A stretch of DNA of 64,000 nt, from positions 434,001-498,000 of the forward strand of contig JAMZAV010000811.1 in the NCBI GenBank assembly GCA_024449915.1. The letters are read 5' to 3'. The position numbers and the translations under genes are program-made. Below are positions 1-12,659 of the stretch, piece after piece. The notes under the pieces were generated by a model, which searched no databases, was not told the DNA's origin, and saw only the letters and a list, made by a program, of their open reading frames with translations. Origin of the DNA: Sweltsa coloradensis. Lineage: Eukaryota; Arthropoda; Insecta; Plecoptera; Chloroperlidae. Numbering within the stretch: the first letter of the stretch is position 1; each line of letters begins with the position of its first letter.

Positions 1-544
1 GCGACTATGACGTATTAGTCGCCTACTATAAAATCAAAGCTAAACATATTATATATATTAAGTTTGTGTTATAAATATATATATATATATTAAGTTTGTG
101 TTATAAATTATAAATCTTATGCCAAGCCTTGGTCTGGGTGCTTAGGTGATACATCTAGCTAGACTGCATCTTCATGTCTACGGACACACACAAAATGTGG
201 GAAGTTTGTTCGCAAAATTCACCGGTAAATTTTGTGATAAATTTTCGAAATTATATTAACTTATCTTTCGTTTTGCTGATCCCATCATGGGTATTTTGTA
301 CGACTGGAAAGAGTTCAAATTTACAATGAAAAAAGCACGGGAACGTCACCAATATAGATGAGAATGTACCTTGGTAATTTTCGAACCCAGTGTACATTAT
401 TTTGGATAATGATGAACTTTTGTGCATACTTTGAAAGATAGTGCCTATCTTTGTCCATGATTTGTTTTTACAATTTTTGCCCCGTTTGGTTACAACAAAT
501 ATGCCAAATTCGTCCAAAATTGTTGTTAAAATAATTTTTCATTG
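1..544. other. AT-rich flank, no gene recognised
   Basis: The stretch is AT-rich with a short TA-repeat near position 80. No exon with acceptable splice signals and coding character was seen. The missing signal-peptide exon of the takeout-like gene that begins at 966 would lie here or left of the window, but I could not identify it. Confidence 0.4.
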
Positions 545-762
545 GGAAGCCTGACCTGGGTGCAAATCATGCCCCTATTCATGTGTCTAACTAGGGCAAT
601 TGTGATGGGATGTCCGAGGGCTGTTTAAAGAGGACTCATTTCCTTGAATTCGGACCTCGAAAAAACCTTCAGTCAGGATTGCCGGTCGCGATGGGATTTT
701 GAATCCGGGACCTCCCAAATCAGTCGCGCACTTGACTCTCGAGCCAATACTTTATTGTTTGT
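545..762 (-). mobile_element. SINE-B copy, tRNA-derived
   Basis: Read on the minus strand this matches the element at 17335-17578. It has a tRNA-like head with a B-box-like segment (around 690-710), then a body containing 'aatcctgactgaaggtt', then a tail ending near 'gaggggcat'. The same body recurs at 22896-23062 (-) and 50015-50235 (+), so this is a dispersed family. It lies upstream of the takeout-like exons. Confidence 0.65.
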
Positions 763-965
763 AGGTTTTGAGGACTCGCTTTAAAAAAAATGGATAGAAA
801 ATGGATATTAATTAGTAAAATTAATGAATTGAGTAATATTGTAGAGGGAAAAGAGAAACATAACATTAGATTATTCTGCATGTATGTTCATTAAAAGAGT
901 TACTATTATTATAGCAGTATTGCAAACTCACTCCCGTTCTAGAACCTAGTTTTCATCTTCCGCAG

Positions 966-3900
966 GGGACTTCATTACGCCATGCAGCTTCAAGGACCCA
1001 AATCTTGGAGAATGCGTATTGATGAAGTCAAAGGAGTTTTTGCCAAAAATTGTCCCAGGTAAGACACACGGTAGAAATACAATTTATATAGCACAGGTCA
1101 AAAACTTAAGAAGAAATGTTGATTTTTTGTAATTTCGGAATTCTCATAATAGTCGAGTTATATCAGTATACAAAAACATATTTGAATCTTAATAAATTAA
1201 AAATCTTGGTAAAACTCGATTTGATAAACTTGATACAACGTTAAACCAGCGTCCTCCATCGTAAGGTTATGAGTTAATTTGTTTTGAACAATAATAATTC
1301 TACAAAGAACATCAACATCAACGGAAAATTAGATAATATTTCGGTAGTTTCTATCCCGATTATAGGCCTACCTACTTTCAAAACAGCCTCAAAAAAAATA
1401 TTTAAAAAATCTCAAATTCTTTAAAAAAATACCAAACTTCAAATTGTTAAGGTAGAATCAAAATGTTGGGTGACCGTTTCTTTCCCTATCAAGGGTTTCA
1501 AATACTGCTAATGCAACGTAATTCTCTTGTAGGAGTGAAGGAATGGGGGATCCCCAACCTCGACCCCCTCTTCGTGATCAAGATGGTCCTGCAGGAGACC
1601 GGGAACAGCGCTGTCAACCTGGAGTTGTCGGGGAATAACTTAACCTTCATCGGGTACAAGAACACCGAGATCGAGAGCGTCAAGTAAGAGCGGTCACGGG
1701 TTCTGTAGCAACCCCTAAACATTGTTTACCCTCGATCAGAAAGAAATTTACCCTTTCAGACCCACTGCCCATGACCATGGACAGTAACTTTCATTGCGTG
1801 GTAAAAGATAGTTTTTTTTCTATTTGACCTCATTTTTTTCCCTTTCCGTTTATTAAAAACAAATACATTTTTTACCATCTCGATTGGACGAAAAGTGCCT
1901 TTTTTACAGAAGTTTGAAAAAAAACATAATGTTTGTCCTGGAAAAGTAATATATTTCTAGTATTGCTACTGTTTGAGATACAAAAAAGGTGAAATATGCA
2001 AAAGAAATAAGAATGTACATCAAATTACATCTTTACCTAAAATAAAGCTTTAAATAAAAATCCAAAATATCCCAAAATATAAAAAACACCATCAAAATAT
2101 TAGAAAAAATTAGTATTTTGAAATTATTGCTTAAAATTACTTAATTTTGACCAATTTAATTTGGTACTAAAAGGGTTAATTAATTAATTCTGTTTCCTAA
2201 GTGTCTGCGGATGTGGATTCTGACTTTGTTTAAAACATGTAAACTGATCTCGTAATATTTAATACAATTCAGAAATTAACAAATCCATCCCGACCGGGGT
2301 TCGAACCCGGATCTCCCACATTCCAGGTAGGCGCCTTAGCCAACTAGTCCACTGAGGTGGTAGCATTTAAACTTCTGAATTGTAGTTGTATCGTAACATC
2401 TCCTCTTGTTGACCAAGGATATTTAAGAGTTTTTGTCATACAAAATTTGGGGCAATGGTAAGTAGGGCCTGGTGTTCTTACTTTTGAATTAATTCACTCC
2501 ACATATCCCCCAAAATATATTTCATTTGCCAAAAAACAACGCACAAAGAAATGGCGCCATACTGAATTATTGTACAATATTTTTACACCTACTCTAAACT
2601 ATTAGGGGAAATGTTTTACAAAAATCGCATGTCAATTGGATGTTATATTCATCACAGGCGAACGGACAGATGAAAAAGATTTTCATAATTACCTTAAAAA
2701 TACACATACTGAAAAACAAAATAATAAATTGTGACCACGTATTCCAGGGTAGACCCAAAATCTCTCCACTTTGAAATTGTGCTGCTGGTTAAGAATTTGT
2801 CCGGGTCAGGCCAATACAAAATGAAGGGCAAGATCTTGTTGCTGCCCATATCCGGAGAAGGACCCTGTAGCTTCGCACACGGTAAGTATGCGTGTGCGTG
2901 TGCGTGTGCGTGTGCGTGTGGGTGTGCGTGTGCGTGTGCGTGTGCGTGTGCGTGTGCGTGTGCGTGTGCGTGTGCGTGTGCGTGTACGTGCAATACTAAT
3001 AGCGGTTATCTCTTTGCAGAAAAACAGCATGTGAAGTTGGACATCGACTTCAAAACAGTAGAGAAAAAAGGAAAGAAGTACATGAAACTTGATAAGATGA
3101 AGCATACCATTCTAGGCGTTAGTAAATTTTCTACACACTTCGACAACCTTTTCAACGACAAAGTTCTCAGTGAGTAAAGATATTGTTCATTTTTTTTTTA
3201 ATCAGCCAGAAAAAATCGCGAAAATGGCTCATTTTCGTTTTATTTAGAAAATCAAAATTCTTATTTAAAAAAAGAAATCAAAGAATTTTAAAGAATTCAA
3301 ACAAGTTTGGAAAGTGTGGCTGTAGAGCACTTCAATTCCACTTTCGCGACAACAGCATTTCGACCAAGAATTTTCCCAAAACGCATGTCTTAAATCCTCT
3401 TAAATAGCTTATTGGTCCGGAAAAACATCAAAACATTATTAAAATATTGAAGAAGCTATATATTTGCCGAATGGCGGATAAAAATTTTTTAACAATTAAA
3501 ATCTACGTTATGATCAATACCAGGTTTTAAATTGCATACATAATATTGTTGATTTAATTGCGCATATTTGAGAAAATTGCAAAAACTTGCTTCCTACTAG
3601 CTTATCATTTTCATCTTAAGAGGAAACAGCACACATGGGTCACTTAGCAAATAGCTGTTCGCTCGGCCAGTAATTATCCTATGTATAATATAAAACTTTA
3701 CAAAGTTGTCAAGGAAGCATACATGGACAGTCCCACAGTAATAGATTATTCATATTGTTTGTTTGTCAGCAAGAAACAATTAGTGAAAATGGATACATTT
3801 TTTAATTTGTGCAAAATTTCAAACAGCTCTAATGCCAATCAGCCGAACGAACCTGCTGATATCGCATGTCCTGTATCATCTTTAATCTCGTGTGTTAAAC

Positions 3901-4145
3901 TATGGTTATTCAAATAGGCCTACAAGTAAATATTCTTGCCTCTAGATAATGCCAAACGTTTGTCTGACGTTATTTTCCTCCCCGCAGGCAACAACATGAA
4001 CAAGATCATAGAACAGAATGGTGAGGCTGTATTTGCTGAGCTCAGGAACCGTATTGAAAACTCTCTAGCTGAGCTCTGGATGGCCTTGCTGGGTCCGATG
4101 TTCGACCGAGTTCCGATGGACGAGCTGTTCACCGATACAGAATAA
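966..4145 (+). CDS. takeout/JHBP-like secreted protein, last five exons
   Basis: Exons are 966-1058, 1533-1683, 2748-2881, 3020-3169 and 3988-4145. All have GT-AG introns with matching phase (684 nt in frame, 227 residues, stop TAA 4143-4145). The translation begins near DFITPCSFKDPNLGEC, the two conserved N-terminal cysteines of the takeout/juvenile-hormone-binding family. It continues through GIPNLDPLF, the central YKMKGKILLLPISGEGPC strand and a C-terminal helix ending PMDELFTDTE. Family members are about 245 residues, secreted, and bind small hydrophobic ligands in a tubular fold; ligand and role here are unknown. The missing 20-odd residues should be the signal peptide, on an exon I did not find. 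Introns hold an AT-rich repeat, a tRNA-like head, a TGTGCG microsatellite and a MITE fragment. The microsatellite intron is 138 nt and open in frame. Confidence 0.9.
1868..2178 (+). repeat. dispersed AT-rich repeat R1, copy 1
   Basis: The segment from 'gattggacgaaaagtgcc' to 'actaaaagggtta' is repeated with moderate divergence at 16933-17320, including 'taatatatttctagtattg' and 'aaattagtattttgaa'-type blocks. No terminal inverted repeat or target duplication was recognised. It lies in an intron of the takeout-like gene. Confidence 0.55.
2288..2361 (-). other. tRNA-like sequence (SINE head or tRNA pseudogene)
   Basis: On the minus strand there is an A-box-like 'tagttggctaaggcg', a five-pair anticodon stem with a seven-base loop reading GGA, and a perfect T-arm with B box 'ccgggttcgaaccccgg'. 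The acceptor stem does not close and no long variable arm is present, so a functional tRNA-Ser is unlikely. It lies in an intron of the takeout-like gene. Confidence 0.55.
2889..2989 (+). repeat. (TGTGCG)n microsatellite
   Basis: About sixteen nearly perfect hexamers start only a few bases after the splice donor (GTAAGT) of the third visible takeout exon. They fill most of the 138-nt intron. One unit is altered (gggtgt). Confidence 0.95.
3618..3860 (-). mobile_element. MITE-G fragment
   Basis: The block beginning 'aaatagctgttcgctcggc' and running through 'aaggaagcatacatggaca' corresponds in reverse to the right half of the element at 23165-23522. Only one terminal repeat is present, so the copy is truncated. 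It sits in the last intron of the takeout-like gene. Confidence 0.55.
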
Positions 4146-4199
4146 GAAGGAACGGGAGCATGTGAAAAGAAAACTTTGTCTTAGACCTAGTTTCCAAAA

Positions 4200-4205
4200 A
4201 ATAAA
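4200..4205 (+). terminator. poly(A) signal of takeout-like gene
   Basis: AATAAA occurs about 55 bases after the stop codon, directly followed by further AATA repeats. The spacing is right for the 3' end of the mRNA. Confidence 0.6.
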
Positions 4206-4848
4206 TAAATATATTACCGCTTACTTTGCTACATATTATTATCTTTATGTGATTTCTTGCTAAATTTTTGGTCGGCTTATTCTCGCAGTTTAGACAGACG
4301 CCAAGAGAATGCGCTTCGGTCTAGCGTTAAACTCAAAGACCTTAGATAGGTTTCTATCTGAGCTCTTTGGGTAAACGTTTCGTATAAATGGCGGTGCTTA
4401 TACAAACATGCAGATCTTCGTAGGCTGTGGTGCATTACTGTCAGCTGAAGAACTAGCCAATCAGAAGTCAGCCTATCACACACTGCTATCACATCAGAGA
4501 TTCACGCATAGGAATGCCTACTTCTGTTTTTTATGTACCCTTTCTAGATTAACATTTTCATATAAACATGTTTGTGGAACAGATCTTTTACTACCCTTCC
4601 TTCTCTGCCACCTCTTCCAGAATACCCTTCAGACTTATAGTCCTAGACCCAAACATTTCAACTTCTCTCACCACATCTTATGGCATTATTCCTTGTTACG
4701 ATCTAGTTTGTCAAGTTTTTATATTAAATGTCTTCCCTTTACAAGGTAGTTTTAATATTATTATCATTTCTAAGCTTTCTCTCTTCTCTCTTATTACGCA
4801 GATATTCTGGACTTCAGAATGCAAAACATCTCAGACGAATGTTTACTA

Positions 4849-5625
4849 CTAGGAAAACGCTAAAGTCCCGCCGCGTTGATGGATGAGCTTTTTAAAGGTT
4901 TTAGTTTGCGTGGGATATCTTTACTTTTGCAAGTGCTTTGTTTTGCTGCCTACGCATTGTAGGTGAATGTTGTCAAGTTTCTTTTGTTTCTTGTCAATTG
5001 GTTTTATTTACCGTAAAAAACTTGTATTAAAAGCTTTATTTCTATGGATTCTGGCTAAATTTTTCCACTTTTTCTTTCAAAAGGTACTACATAACCATAA
5101 CCTTAATGTCCATGTATAATATGAACGTTGTAGCCCCACCCGTTTGGTCAGAATTGGCCCAAATTGCACGAAAATATCGCACAAAAAGTCAAAAAACGTA
5201 TATTAAAAGCTTTATTTCTCTCGATTCTGGTTTACTTTTTCATTTTTTTCTTTCAGAAAGCAATACATCACCATTACCTTAATGTCCATGTGAAATATGA
5301 ACGTTAAAGCCCAACCCGTTTGGTCAGAATTGGCCCAAATGGCACGAAAATATCGCACTAAAAATCGAAAAAAATCGTAAAAGTACGATATTCATGAGAA
5401 ATATTTCTTCGATTGTACCCAAAATGTAGCAAGTCTAAGTTCAGAGAAAACGAAGGTCGTGTCAAATTTCATCAAGATCGCATATACCGTTTGCCCGGTA
5501 GAGAGCGAACAAACAGACGGAAAAACGAAAAAAAAAAAAAACAAAAAAAAAAAAAAAAAACAAAAAAACCCGAGCTAAATTTTTTGGGGGGCGGTGAAAT
5601 TGAAGTCTTCGCTTCGCTCATCCAA
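4849..5625 (-). mobile_element. Helitron-like non-autonomous element H1
   Basis: Read on the minus strand it starts TTGGATGAGCG, has a subterminal mate CGCTCATC near the other end, then a small hairpin (AACGC...GCGTT type) and ends CTAG followed by T. The internal block with 'acccgtttggtcagaattgg' is tandemly duplicated (about 5030-5190 and 5200-5360). Homologous copies are at 16357, 50881, 51521, 59381 and 60344. Confidence 0.6.
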
Positions 5626-7131
5626 AATCTCCTCTACTTTTTAACCCCACTTCCCATTATTGCACTATTGGAGTTCAAGATTAATATATTTCCTCATTCT
5701 ACATTTCACATAAAAATATAATTATTCCAATAATGTCTTCCATCTTCCTAACAATATACTTTATGTTGTTATTCTCCTTATATTAAATTCCTTTTGTAAT
5801 TCGTTGAATTACAGGGAGAGATCGGGATTTTGAATAATATTCTATATATTGAAAACTTAGTTTGCCGCTTTCGTACTATGTTAAGCTTGTTTTTCTACAT
5901 ACATCGAGATCAATGATCTTATTCAATCTCATCCGGAAAGCTCGGATTTCGACGAAACATTAACCTGAGCTTCCCTCCTTTCCCTCACTCAGGACATTGA
6001 CTTTCCTGTCTGGATTTTTTTCCACTTAAAACTCATATGAAAATTCATAACTTTCTCAGTATTCATTCTTAAGATTTCCCCAATATATTATTTAGAAATC
6101 TAATATTATATAATACATAATTTCATCACATTTTATCCATTTAATGGATTATTGTTCTCCACATGATGAATAATTCGTGTTTATATTAAAGAATACAAAA
6201 TCAGTAGAGTTTCAATACAAAATATATTATTAGTTTTGCCTTCAATCCATTGTTTGGCAATAAAGCGAAAAGAGTAATAATAATCTGGTCACTTTTTTTC
6301 CTAATGCATATTCCTCACTAAAAGTGACTATGTTAAATTAACAGTCACACATGAAAGTATTAAAAAAATGTTTTGAAACAAATAATTATAATTATTTTTA
6401 ATACACACAACACCCCAACATACCTACGTAATGAAAATGAAACGCACCGAACTATAAGCTGGGTTTATTAAAAATGTTTATATTTCTAATACATTTTTTG
6501 TAGATTGCAATGCCAACCACTAATTTGTCCTGGTATTTTTAGAAGTCGGATCAATAAATAAAAATTGTTATCCTTGGTTGTTTTCTGATAAAAACATTTG
6601 TTTCCAAATCATCGAACACGGACACATCACAGTTACTTTTCTCTAACTGCCTCCAAGTTTCTATCTTCTTACCGAGTATAAAACTCCTCCACTCAACTGT
6701 ACACCATCTATTTTTAAAGCAAGTCAACGATGGCTGATGGAAGAGGTACCGGAATATCTTGCACCGTCTGTACCAATTCCATCTCCAGAACCAGGTAATA
6801 CAATCTGACGCGGGTTCCTTCCTATTTGCTGTGCATTGATTTCTACGGGAAACCAAGGGAAGTTCTAGCTTTCTTTGAGAAGGATGAAGAAAACATTGCA
6901 AACTTATTGGAGAGGTTCTATGAATAAGAAATGTCGAGCAAAGCTGTGTTCGAAAAGGAGCTCTTTGTGATCGAGAATGTCTTGGAGTGGTTTCTGTATT
7001 TGGTTGAACACCGCCAAGGTTCAAACAGCGTAAATTAACTGGCTGGTTTATTTTTTTAGTTTCAAAGCCAATGTATTTATAGGAAGGAAGAACTGAGGTT
7101 CAGAGATGAATCTAGAATGTAGCGACTAGAC
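5626..7131. other. no gene recognised
   Basis: AT-rich sequence with no supported exon. A 157-codon open frame on the minus strand (6551-7024) has no family resemblance and no splice context, and I do not call it. Confidence 0.5.
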
Positions 7132-7132
7132 C

Positions 7133-7288
7133 CGTGGACGTGGACGTGGACGTGGACGTGGACGTGGACGTGGACGTGGACGTGGACGTGGACGTGGACG
7201 TGGACGTGGACGTGGACGTGGACGTGGACGTGGACGTGGACGTGGACGTGGACGTGGACGTGGACGTGGACGTGGACGTGGACGTGGA
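7133..7288 (+). repeat. (GTGGAC)n microsatellite
   Basis: About 26 essentially perfect hexamers. Because the unit is a multiple of three, several reading frames stay open through it (Val-Asp, Ser-Thr or Arg-Pro repeats), but no gene surrounds it. Confidence 0.97.
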
Positions 7289-8611
7289 TTCACCTTGCAT
7301 CGCTGCAATTAGTACCGAGCATGTATGCAATCAGTGAACATATCGGAAGAATAATTAAAACTTCGACTCTTCTCTGTCCCTCTTCTTACTTAGCCGGGTT
7401 AAAAGTTATTTGCATATCTTACCCGGCATCCGCGATCTTCTAGACCAATCCAATTACACTCTGCGCGACGCCAAGCCGAGCACCCTTCCGGCGTCACCAC
7501 TGATGTAAAAACTTCAATTCTGCTTTCTCATCTTAACTCAAAGGTGCAATAAAAAACCTTTTTATATGTCAAAGGTTATAAATATACAACTCAATAACAT
7601 TTTCCCGGGTTACACGCTTTGATTATGTTTGATACAATCCAATACTGAAACATTTATATTTACATTTTCAAATTACCATCTTTTGGTTTCTGAAGGAATC
7701 TCAAAGAAACTAAAGAGAACTTACGAAAATGTTCTCATGATAAAGAGATATACTTATAATTTAAAATGTCAGAGTTTTTTTTTCTTTTTTAAGCCGAGAA
7801 AAGAATAATCATTTTTGTACAGACTCGATGTTTGTAGTACTGTACATTTTCATTAACCAGAAATACGAATTGTAAAAAATGTCACTTTTCATTTAACAGA
7901 CAGTAACTGAATAATAATATAAATTGTTAATAAACGACAACACCATATTGATAATACGAAATTTACAGGTTTTCGTACGAAGCCGAACGGATAGATTTTT
8001 AGAAACCTTTTAATATGGCAATCTTGTTTGAAAACGTTTATCTATAAATTACAATATAACAGTTGATCGTTTCTCAATATGATATCAGTATAAGCCACAT
8101 TAATAAATGAAAAACAATGTGTTCCGAGACTCGACCAGATTTTCGTTGATAGACATGCTTTTTCCATTTAATAAGTACTTATCGATTCTAAGTGGTTAAG
8201 TCACCGTTGACATTATTATTTATTATACTCTTATATTATATTGAAGGATAATGTTTATTTAAGACGATAAACAAATTTTATCCGGTTTAGGATCTAAACC
8301 CATGACCTTCTGGGGTGGAAGCATGAAAAAAACAAATGACCAATGAAATGAATTATTAGTGTGCTATTTTAGATTTCTTTTCCGTTTGCAAGCAAATATA
8401 CAATTCAGCTTTCACAGCGACATAAAATGGACGTGGTAAAACATGTTAAAAGGGGTCTCTTAAACGTCCGCCATTGCAGGAAGTCACGAGTATTTCTCGT
8501 ACAGCACAAGAACCATTTTCCATAGACAATCCTTATATAACATATAAATAAAGTAAAAATTTAAATCACATTAATAAACCTACAAATTAACAAATAATTA
8601 TATTAATAATA
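7289..8611. other. no gene recognised
   Basis: AT-rich intergenic sequence. A weak tRNA-B-box-like patch (8278-8330, minus strand) may be an old SINE remnant. Nothing else can be supported. Confidence 0.45.
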
Positions 8612-8746
<135 letters not shown>

Positions 8747-9208
8747 TAAGTGTATTATTATATGAACAATAAACAAATATATCAATATTAAAAGTGCAAC
8801 AAAACATAAGAGTAAATAATGTTTATTCAAAATTATTAACAGGAAAGTTTAAAAGAATAGAGGGGGAAAAGCTAATGACCTTCAACTGCAGTCCAATCAC
8901 GGATTGATTTTTTTAAAGAATTAAAATCAGAGAATCTATGGACACAAACCTTCGATAATAAAAAGTTCTTTGTAGTATTTAAAAGAGAGTACGTGTAACT
9001 CGTTGCTTTCAAGACTACAACATAAAGCTTCGCGTTCGACAAAACACTGGTGCAGAATAGGCCAAGCTGCCGAGACAGGAGACGGTGTCGGTTGAAATGA
9101 AGGTCGGTGAAATAAACTTTACTATTCTTCGGTCGGGACGGGAATTTGGGGACAACCTGAAGTCAAAAAAGGTACCCGATTTTCGGGTCACTACAATTTT
9201 TAGGGTTT

Positions 9209-9410
9209 TGGTGGAGGTGCCGGTCCATAATTTTTATACTTTATTGGTGGAGGTGTCGGTCCAGTTTTTTTTAACTTTATTGGTGGAGGTGCCGGTCCAG
9301 GATTAACAAACTTTATTGGTGGAGGTGCCGGTCCAAGAATTTTTATACTTTATTGGTGGAGGTGCCGGTCCAGGACATTTATATTTTATTGGTGGAGGTG
9401 TCGGTCCAGG
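9209..9410 (+). repeat. minisatellite, six units of ~36 bp
   Basis: Six units start near 9209, 9244, 9280, 9316, 9352 and 9389. Each contains TTGGTGGAGGTGCCGGTCC (G/T variants GTCGG) followed by an AT-rich linker such as 'aactttat'. The same core occurs singly or paired at several distant sites in the window (13368, 16313, 23860, 23897, 24780). Confidence 0.85.
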
Positions 9411-12250
9411 CAACTTTCTATTTAGATTTTGTATACAAAATGCCCAAAAATGAGAATCCAGACATAATTGATTGGGAACCGCTAACAATCAGAACAAGAT
9501 CCAATAGATTCTCTTGCTAACTCCGCTCCATTCGCTCGCCGGAAGAGGTACTCCGATTCGGGTCTCTTCAGAGTAGTATTTTTGTCAACGTCACCGGGCT
9601 ATATAACACTGCCTCCTAGATCAGAGCGATGCAACACTTAGCTTTACGACGGCCGTGTTTCTCTAAGTGCAGAGCAATCACGTGATACGATATGAGATGG
9701 GAACCAAGACACGTCACGACTAACTACGATCACGGCCACTGAGAGAAGCCATCGGGGTTTAGGTCAATAGATCGTCTTTCATTTGTTTTTAAAAGTACAA
9801 GTTTGATGGGAACTGGAGGCGGTGAGTAGGGAGAGGGAGGGAGAGAGAGAGAGAGAGAGAAGCGTCGAGTGAGTAGAGATCGACTGTGGGGAATTGAAGT
9901 GAAGAAGCCGCAATAAGAGAAATTTATCGATCGAGGTCAGATTTCTGAAATCCGTCGAAGTTGACTTAATGAAAGGAGGTCTTATAAGTAACAGACAAAT
10001 AAAGAAATTATTCCGATCACAAATAAATTTGTCGCAATTTCGAAAAACACTCCCGTCGATTTGGTTCAGATTTCTGGACTCCGTCAAATTTGGCTTAATG
10101 AAAGGAGATCTTATAAGAAACATACAACAAGATTGAAACATAATATTGTGTCTTATTGTGATTTGTCATTAATCATGATCATGATTTAATTTATCTGGAA
10201 ACACTCCCGTAGGTGGAAGCTTTAAGTAATACATTAATCAAGAAATCAATCAAGCGGTAGACTCCAGTTTAATTCCCTAGCGAGTTGTTTTCAATAATTT
10301 TTGGATTCTATTAAATATCATATTGAACATGGAACGACAGTTTTCGCAATAATTGTATTATTATCAGTGTACACTGCTAGTTGTATGCCCCTTTCAAATA
10401 TTCTATAGCGGTCATTGTAATCCCATTTCGATCCAATTTTTCTTTCAAACTTCACGAATTAAATAACAGAAAAGAATCAAATCCTACATACATATAATAA
10501 AATACAACAATGCCACCCTTTCATTGCTTTTCCCTAGTCCTGAATCTAAAAAGGAGGGATAAATTGGACAATTTTCAACCAGCTTTATTGTCGTATGCTG
10601 GGCCAAGGTCAACAAAATGATGTTGAGCTAAGTATAGGTAGGTCATCTCACATACGCCATGTTAAGTAAAAATAAACACTATTAACAACTACCTATGTTA
10701 TTTAGCTCTTTGATAACCCATTAACAAATAACCTAACCAAACATTCTCTTTATACAGTATTTTTAATGTAAAAAATAAACATTTATAATGTCACAACAAC
10801 AATGGATTGAATTCAAAGGAAATCGATGGGAAGGAGTTTCATATGAACACAATATAATAAGTGAGAAGACCTATTTAATGGTTTGGCGTACCTTGACCTC
10901 GATGTAGTTTGTCTCACTCCGCTTGGAGATTCACAGATTTTGGACCTATACTTTGTCGTGACAAATAATTCATCTAGTAGACCCTGGAGTAACCCTACGT
11001 CCTCAATACCCTTATCGAACTAATAACCGCGAGCAACCATTACTAAAATATGTTTATATCAATTCAGTGGCGTAGGAACCGCAGGGGGGGCAGGGGTGGC
11101 AAAACTAACGTGAGAATTACCAGAATTACCGTAGTAAATATGCAATTACACAATTCGACAGTCACCTAGGTAAAACGAATATGTTTGCTTATATGCTTCG
11201 GCATAACATAAAAAAATTAGTCTGAAATTTACTAAAATGGGCAACTCCACGTTCATTTTTTAATTTTTAGATCGCAGATAGTTGCTGTCAAACATCGATT
11301 ACAGAGTCCGAGTGCAGTTAAAACATGATGAAATAACCGTAGTATGGTAAATTTTTTGGGGGAGCTTTGCCCCAGACCCCAGCTTCCGCTTTTACGTAAG
11401 TCACCGCTCAGCTTGTTTCTCGCGCTATTCCTGTAGAATTCTTATCATACAAGAGCGAAAGACTCTATCGTTATAGAGTGTTCGCTGTAGGGTTCAAATC
11501 ACGAATGAATGAATCGCGAAGAGGGCGTGCCTCTTTAGGGTGTTAAGTAATTAAAAAGGGAATGCCCAGGATTGGAAATAAGGACTCAATAACTACTGAA
11601 AAAAAAACTCGGGAAATGTTTTCAGGCACAATTTCCGATATCGGGATTCGAACCCGTGACCTCCAGAATCACAACAAATACCCACCAATCAGCGCTGGGG
11701 ATGCTCGAAGCGTTCTTCTCCCCAACTAGCGTATTTTGTCGGTACGGCAAAGTAGACAAGCGTGGGGATCTCTAACTACATTACAGACTCAATGATATCA
11801 AGGTTATTAAATTTAATTAACCCCGTTCACGTTTAAAACAAATGAAGTGTGAAATGTTGCACGTATTTAGCGGGGCGTTTTATTCGCGGTGGTCGGATAG
11901 GATGGGATTACATACCCACTCTGACCGAATTACTTGATCGGCCGTGATTCGATGCCCGAGCGGAGCAAGTGATTATTTGGACTTTCGATTGACTACACTC
12001 GTGCATGGATTGAGGGTTATACATGGTCGCACACATTTAAGATTTTAAAATGCTGGCGCATAGCACACATAGTGTCCACAAAAAGGTGAAGGTTTCCGTG
12101 TTGGTTATACCGTGTTTTAAACATTACAAATCGTGTCCTCTTTGGACTTAAAACTAACAATTATATTGTAATAATATTGATGATTTACTCAGAATTAATG
12201 TATTAGTTTTGCTTTTTACCATGTTAACCGATGCTTTCCTGTTATTCACT
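9411..12250. other. intergenic, degenerate repeats only
   Basis: No exon was recognised. There is a short GA repeat at 9838-9860. A possible old DNA-transposon remnant opens 'cagtggcgtaggaacc' near 11067 and closes near 11408 with 'cgtaagtcaccgct'. A minus-strand tRNA-like B-box patch ('ggattcgaaccc') lies near 11647. All are too decayed for a firm call. Confidence 0.4.
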
Positions 12251-12251
12251 G

Positions 12252-12415
12252 TTTGATCCTTCTTTCGTGTTCTGTTGTCTGTCTGTTCTGTTCTGTCGTG
12301 TCTTGTATGTCTGTTCGTGTCTGTCTGTCGTGTTCTGTCTGTCTGTCGTGTGCTGTGCTGTGCTGTCTGTCGTGGCGTGTGCTTCGTTCTGTCGTCGTCG
12401 TGTTCGTGTCTGACT
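12252..12415 (+). repeat. CTGT-rich degenerate microsatellite
   Basis: Imperfect runs of CTGT, TCTGTCTG and GTCGTGTTC. The overlapping open frames on both strands are by-products of the low complexity. Confidence 0.8.
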
Positions 12416-12659
12416 GTGCGTATGCCAGTTGCCCATAAAACAACATACCTCGATTGACGTACGTTTTTGACTGCCTTTCCACCAAACCTAGAACGGGATC
12501 CCTTAGACGAGTGGAGGCACTGCCACCCAAACAGAATCGCGGGGCGACGCATGAAGGGCCTGGGGATTAAGAAACTCAATAAGCTCGAGTCAGTAATTAA
12601 ACACGACGAGGACGATATTGAATTACAGCGAAAAGTGCACCACTCACTTCGTTGAAATC

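Noticed and set aside
2731..3177. A single 148-codon exon for the takeout-like gene
   Set aside because: It spans two family-consistent exons and the microsatellite intron between good GTAAGT and TTTGCAG sites. The Cys-Ala insert is foreign to the family, so I kept the spliced model and reported possible retention.
6551..7024. 157-codon minus-strand open frame
   Set aside because: Odd composition, no recognisable motif, no splice partners; length is possible by chance.
7112..7337. Open frames of Val-Asp, Ser-Thr and Arg-Pro repeats
   Set aside because: They are the three-frame readings of a (GTGGAC)n microsatellite with no splice or gene context.
12154..12655. Several overlapping frames around the CTGT-rich stretch
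   Set aside because: By-products of low-complexity sequence on both strands.
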